A DNA stretch of 64,000 nucleotides from Prinsepia uniflora (lineage: Eukaryota > Streptophyta > Magnoliopsida > Rosales > Rosaceae): assembly GCA_032719365.1 (NCBI GenBank), contig CM064870.1, forward strand, positions 40,704,194 through 40,768,193, written 5' to 3'. Numbering within the stretch: position 1 is the stretch's first letter; every line of letters starts with the position of its first letter. A program made the translations under genes and the position numbers. This document shows, piece after piece, positions 60,166 to 64,000 of the stretch. Under the pieces are notes generated by a model. That model saw nothing but the letters and a program-made list of their open reading frames with translations, searched no databases and was not told where the DNA came from.

Positions 60166-63072
60166 TGTAACAACCCGGAAATTCGAAAAGGGAAAATTTG
60201 AAAGAAGGAAAATGACGATTTTGCCCCTAGAATTGGGCGAACCGTTGAATTTTGGTTTGAGCAATCAAATGGACTTTGATCGATGACCGTGATGTAGTTC
60301 AGGATGTCACGAGTTCATAGACAAGTGGCACGCCCAATTCCGACATTCGAGGAGAAAGTTATGATGTTCAAAAGTTTAAGGGTAATTTGGTAAATTGGTT
60401 AAAAATGGGCCATTTGTTGACTTTTTTACCGAGACCGTGTTTGGACTTTTCGTAAGTACCGTTGGGTAGGTCTCGAGACGCTGAATCCGCAGACAGGCGG
60501 CATGCGTCAATTGGGGTTCAGATGAAAAAGTTATGGGGCTTGAGAAAGTGAAGGGCAATTTGGTAATTTGTCAAAGAGGGGTAAAATGGTAATTTGACTA
60601 GGTTTTGATGAGTTGTACCGCTGTGATGGCTGATTCAGCTAATTTGGTGGGTCGGTTAACTTCTTGAGTGACATCTGTCACAATTAGATGTGGATTAGTG
60701 GCTAAATCATGATGATGCAAGTATGATGGGCGGTGAGGATTTAACTTGAGAGAACGAATAAGTCGTGCAAGTGTGTGTGTTTGTGAAGAACAAAAACAGA
60801 GCAGAGAACCATTCATTCAAATCTCCCTGTCTGATTGAGCTTTGTGAGGGATAGAAAGATATGACATTGAAGGAAGAAAAACAAGAAAAATTGAAAGCAA
60901 AGAGGATGGAAATTGTGATAGAAAAACCCAGGAACCCGAGACCCAAACCCTTCAAACTTTCAAAATGAACAAAAAATCGAATTTGAATTTATAGGCTCTG
61001 AAACTCTAAATTGAGATTGTTTTAAGCTTTCTAGGTTTGCCACGATCAGGACCACCTTAAGAACGAAGCAAATTAGTGACCATTTGACTCTGAACGGACT
61101 TGGTGACAGAAAAGGAATTTGAGGATTGAGTCGTGCAATTGAAGGGTTAGAAGGATGAAATTGAGCTTCGAATTACGTTTATATGGATCATGCGAAGCTT
61201 CTGAGTGGATCAATTGCACGAATTCGATTGAAACTGATGAAGTGCAAAGATGAACAGTATTCGATGTTCTTCACATAGTCGAGATTGATTCGAATGGATT
61301 GAGGTAAGAGTTGATGTAATTTGGTTTACAGAACTTAAATTAGGTTTATGACGATACAATTAGCTTAATCAATTGAAGGAATTAACTGGAAATGGACAGG
61401 ATTCCAACCGGGTCAACACGCGGGCTAAAGGACCTGTTTTACAAGAATCCGGGTGAAGATGGTAACTGTAGCTGTTACTGTAGCAGTGTGTGGACTCACG
61501 CGCAGCCGCTTGCAGCGGTGCGTGGGGGCGCGTGAGTGGGAATCCCGAGGTGAGTCCAACATGACTTTTATCCTATTTAATGTAACAAACATTTTGGCAC
61601 TAGTTTCGAGAAAATCAGACACCGTTTCGATATTGTTTCGAGGGTCCGAAGGCTTATGTTACGTTAAAAATACGTATTTAAATCCCAGAAATATTGGGAA
61701 AAATTATATGAGGTATATTGAGATGTTAGTGACCCTCGATAATGATTTTGGACAGGAATGATGACTTTTGGAAATTACGGACAAACGTGCAGCTCGGAAA
61801 GCGAGCGATATGGACAGTGTGTGAGTGGACTTTTGTTTTCTACCATGAATGCATGCATATATGTTTTAAATGCTTTATGATATGATTTGGCGTGATTGAT
61901 GTTTCGATGTGATGATTTTCGGATTTTGGGAATATTATATTATTTTATATGAGTTTGGGCACGATTTTCGAGAAAACCATGATACTGTTGTTTTGGGCGA
62001 AGCTTCGCCCAGGATTTGAGACTGGTTTTGACTCGGGTTATGAGTCGGGAAATTGATTGATGGATTTGATATGCTTTCTGGATATATTTTGTGGATTTAT
62101 GTGAAAATGGCAACTGAGGTTGAGGTTACGCGGATTTGCTTGAAAGTGATATTTTGGGCGTGAGACCCAATGAAAATATGATTTTGATTGGATTGAAATT
62201 TCCATGTGATTAGATGATGATATTGATGGTTTTCGGATTTATGAAATAATCGGGACTCTAGTTTTATGAACTATGTTTTGGGCTGAGACCCTGTGATGAA
62301 AATGGTTTTGATTTCAAATGCAACTGTTTTCACTGGTTTTCATGATAATGATATGTTGTGGATATTAGGGCTTTCAGGGTGGAATATGTTTCCCCCGAAG
62401 TGCACCTTGGATATTGGGGCTTCCGGTTGGGAATGGGTTTCCCCGGAATGAACCCTGGAGATAATGCTCACCTCCGCGATGGATGTGTGTAAGCTGGAGA
62501 GGTCACGTAGCATGGTCTATTGTCGTGCAGCCGAGGGAGGCTCGACTCAGATCAGATATGCTGGATTATATAGAGATCGGTCGGTGATGGGTTCACGATG
62601 ATCTGGATTGCCGGCTGGTGATGTGTTCACAACGGCGGATGCTCAGATTTTGAGCGGTCCTTGAGCCTATTTGATTTGCACGCATTGTAGGGATAACGTG
62701 ACTATATGAGATTGGATATGAGACTGGTTATGGAAATGAGTCCCGTGGTTTTTATTGTTCATGATTTGTGCTTTATGAACGTTTGTGCCCAGATTTACTT
62801 TACTCATGATTTATGATATGCATGCATGTTTGCGAAACTGGAGGATAAGAATGTATTTTGATAAATGTATTTCTAAAACTTTGTTTTGTCCACTCACACC
62901 TTTTGTGTTTTTATTGACCCTCCAGGTCGTGGTGCGCTGATCGAGGCTAATCGGGAGGGGGAGGCATGAGTGGGCACATGTACTGAGGGCAATTTCGGAA
63001 CTTCAGTTGACTTGTCAGACGGGAGCAGGACCGAGCATGGTTATCTATGTGTTTCGGGGACGAGTCCTGTCA
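60166..63072 (+). mobile_element. Element D: left LTR of a gypsy element inserted in the Athila RT
   Basis: 2907 bases from TGTAACAACCCGGAAATT to GAGTCCTGTCA. The five bases before it, TATTG (60161-60165), are the expected target duplication; the partner lies outside the window. It has the TGTAAC(A)AACATTTTGG block (61581), donor-like GAG-GTAAGAG (61303/61304), arms GTGTGAGTGGAC (61819-61830) and GTCCACTCACAC (62888-62899), a perfect GGGCGAAGCTTCGCCC palindrome (61995-62010), hairpins such as GGGCGTGAGACCC (62156-62168), and acceptor-like CCCTCCAG (to 62925). Confidence 0.9.
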
Positions 63073-64000
63073 AATTGGTATCAGAGCTCTAGGTTGCTGA
63101 TGCTGTTGCCACGTCATACCTCCGAAACGTAAGCCTCGTGCCCGACCTGGTAGTGAGACGGGTATACAAGGGTATATGAGACCTCTTGATTGATCTTAAA
63201 ATGAGATTGACCCTGGATTGGGGGTCAGATGTTAATCAGTGTACACTGTGAAATATTAACGGTTAAACAAGGATTTGTGTGGGTCCCAAGAATGAATGAG
63301 CCTAGAGGCTAGAGAGGTAGCACGAATGGGCAAATTGGACCCGGGATGAGATTATGCTCAGTGAATTTCTTAAGTGGAATGTGTGTCTAACGAGTTTATA
63401 ATGTGATGTGATATCCCTTTGGCCCTAAAGGTCGTATCCGATGTGATCCACCAGCAGAACTTGCTCGGTGATTGGGTATGCCAATGATGGCGTGGATGAT
63501 TGTTATGAGATTGGACTCAAAATGAGTCAAGATTGGACTCGAGAGGAGTCGAGACAGGAAAATAGGACTCGAAGTGAGTTAGGATATTGGTTAGGACTTG
63601 GGATGAGTCATGGTAATGTATTAGGGCTCGGAATGAGCCGTAAAGATTGAAATATGACTATGAGTTTTGACAGGCCGATCCATGTGATTGAGGAATGTTT
63701 GGCACCTGGGATGCCAAGGATTGGGATAGAATCAAATATCAATGAGTTATGAATTTATGGATAGGTGTTGTTTAACCCTGTTTCTTGGACTTATGGACTT
63801 ATATGGGTCGTGCCAATTTCACTTAATGATTGGAAGTTCGGGCAGAGACTCGTAGTACACAGACAATTGGACTTAGGAGATGGTCCATTGCAGTGGGACG
63901 CCAGTTAGGTCCACTGGGTGATAAAATGTTAATGTTAATTGTTGCTCATCAGTGTGAGTCGTCTGGTCACATCGTAAAGTAAAGGGTATATCGATTGACA
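63073..64000 (+). mobile_element. Element D: start of internal region, non-coding so far
   Basis: Primer-binding site TGGTATCAGAGCTC at 63076-63089 (tRNA-Met type). The following 900 bases have no retroelement frame and are dominated by a phased hairpin series (63514-63639). Whether a gag-pol follows cannot be seen. Confidence 0.85.
63514..63639 (+). repeat. Five phased mini-hairpins in element D internal region
   Basis: GACTCAAAATGAGTC (63514), GACTCGAGAGGAGTC (63536), GACTCGAAGTGAGTT (63566), GACTTGGGATGAGTC (63595) and GGCTCGGAATGAGCC (63625): 15-base units with a five-base stem and a five-base purine-rich loop, spaced 22, 30, 29 and 30 bases. In the last unit A-T at stem position 2 has become G-C on both sides. 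A related GGCACCTGGGATGCC follows at about 63700. Confidence 0.85.

Noticed and set aside
63514..63639. CRISPR-like array because of 30-base periodic palindromes
   Set aside because: Repeat units are not identical, there are no unique spacers of constant length between identical repeats, and the DNA is plant retroelement.

Overview
The window is nuclear DNA of a flowering plant, most likely a eudicot. It has a plant-type actin gene with a leader intron, a plastid-targeted carbamoyl-phosphate synthase small-subunit gene split into ten exons, and plant Ty3/gypsy retrotransposons of the Tekay/Del and Athila types. Species cannot be told from the sequence.

Gene-bearing left part (1-14,300). Three genes lie on the minus strand: actin (2824-4242, intact, 377 aa, with an 815-base leader intron and a TATA box near 5190), CARA (8328-12389, complete in structure but with one missing base and one in-frame stop in exon 8), and a Myb/SANT-like gene (13193-14323, two exons) next to a PIF/Harbinger-like terminus at 12617. 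The DNA between them is AT-rich and I see no further gene.

Transposon-filled right part (14,300-64,000). Nearly everything is nested LTR retrotransposon. I call the elements A to G. A is a solo LTR (15609-18434, TSD TCGGG). E is an old, decayed minus-strand Tekay-like element (about 19306-53301) with a broken pol. B (21474-46418, TSD CAAAA) is a non-coding element inserted in E's 3' LTR. C (29241-46197, TSD CTGTT) is a young non-coding element inserted in B's right LTR; it has three LTRs and two internal regions, LTR-int-LTR-int-LTR, in two near-identical 7.0-kb periods. F is a solo LTR (49947-52335, TSD CTGAT) inserted in E's remaining 5' LTR. G is a frameshifted Athila-like element (53409-60165), cut by D (60166 to the window end), another element with 2.9-kb LTRs and a non-coding internal start. 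Relative ages follow from the nesting: E before B before C; E before F; G before D.

The most unusual signal is inside the long LTRs. Families A, B, C, D and partly E are clearly diverged, yet share one layout: a GAG/CAG-GTAA donor-like site, a 12-base arm CTGTGAGTGGAC, a field of small hairpins, a TATAAAT box, the matching arm GTCCACTCACAG, a polypyrimidine-CAG acceptor-like site and a terminal hairpin. The small hairpins are often spaced about 30 bases apart and their stems change in a compensating way. In D the two 12-base arms have both changed at the outer pair (C-G to G-C). This suggests a conserved RNA or DNA architecture that is independent of coding capacity and may be undescribed.
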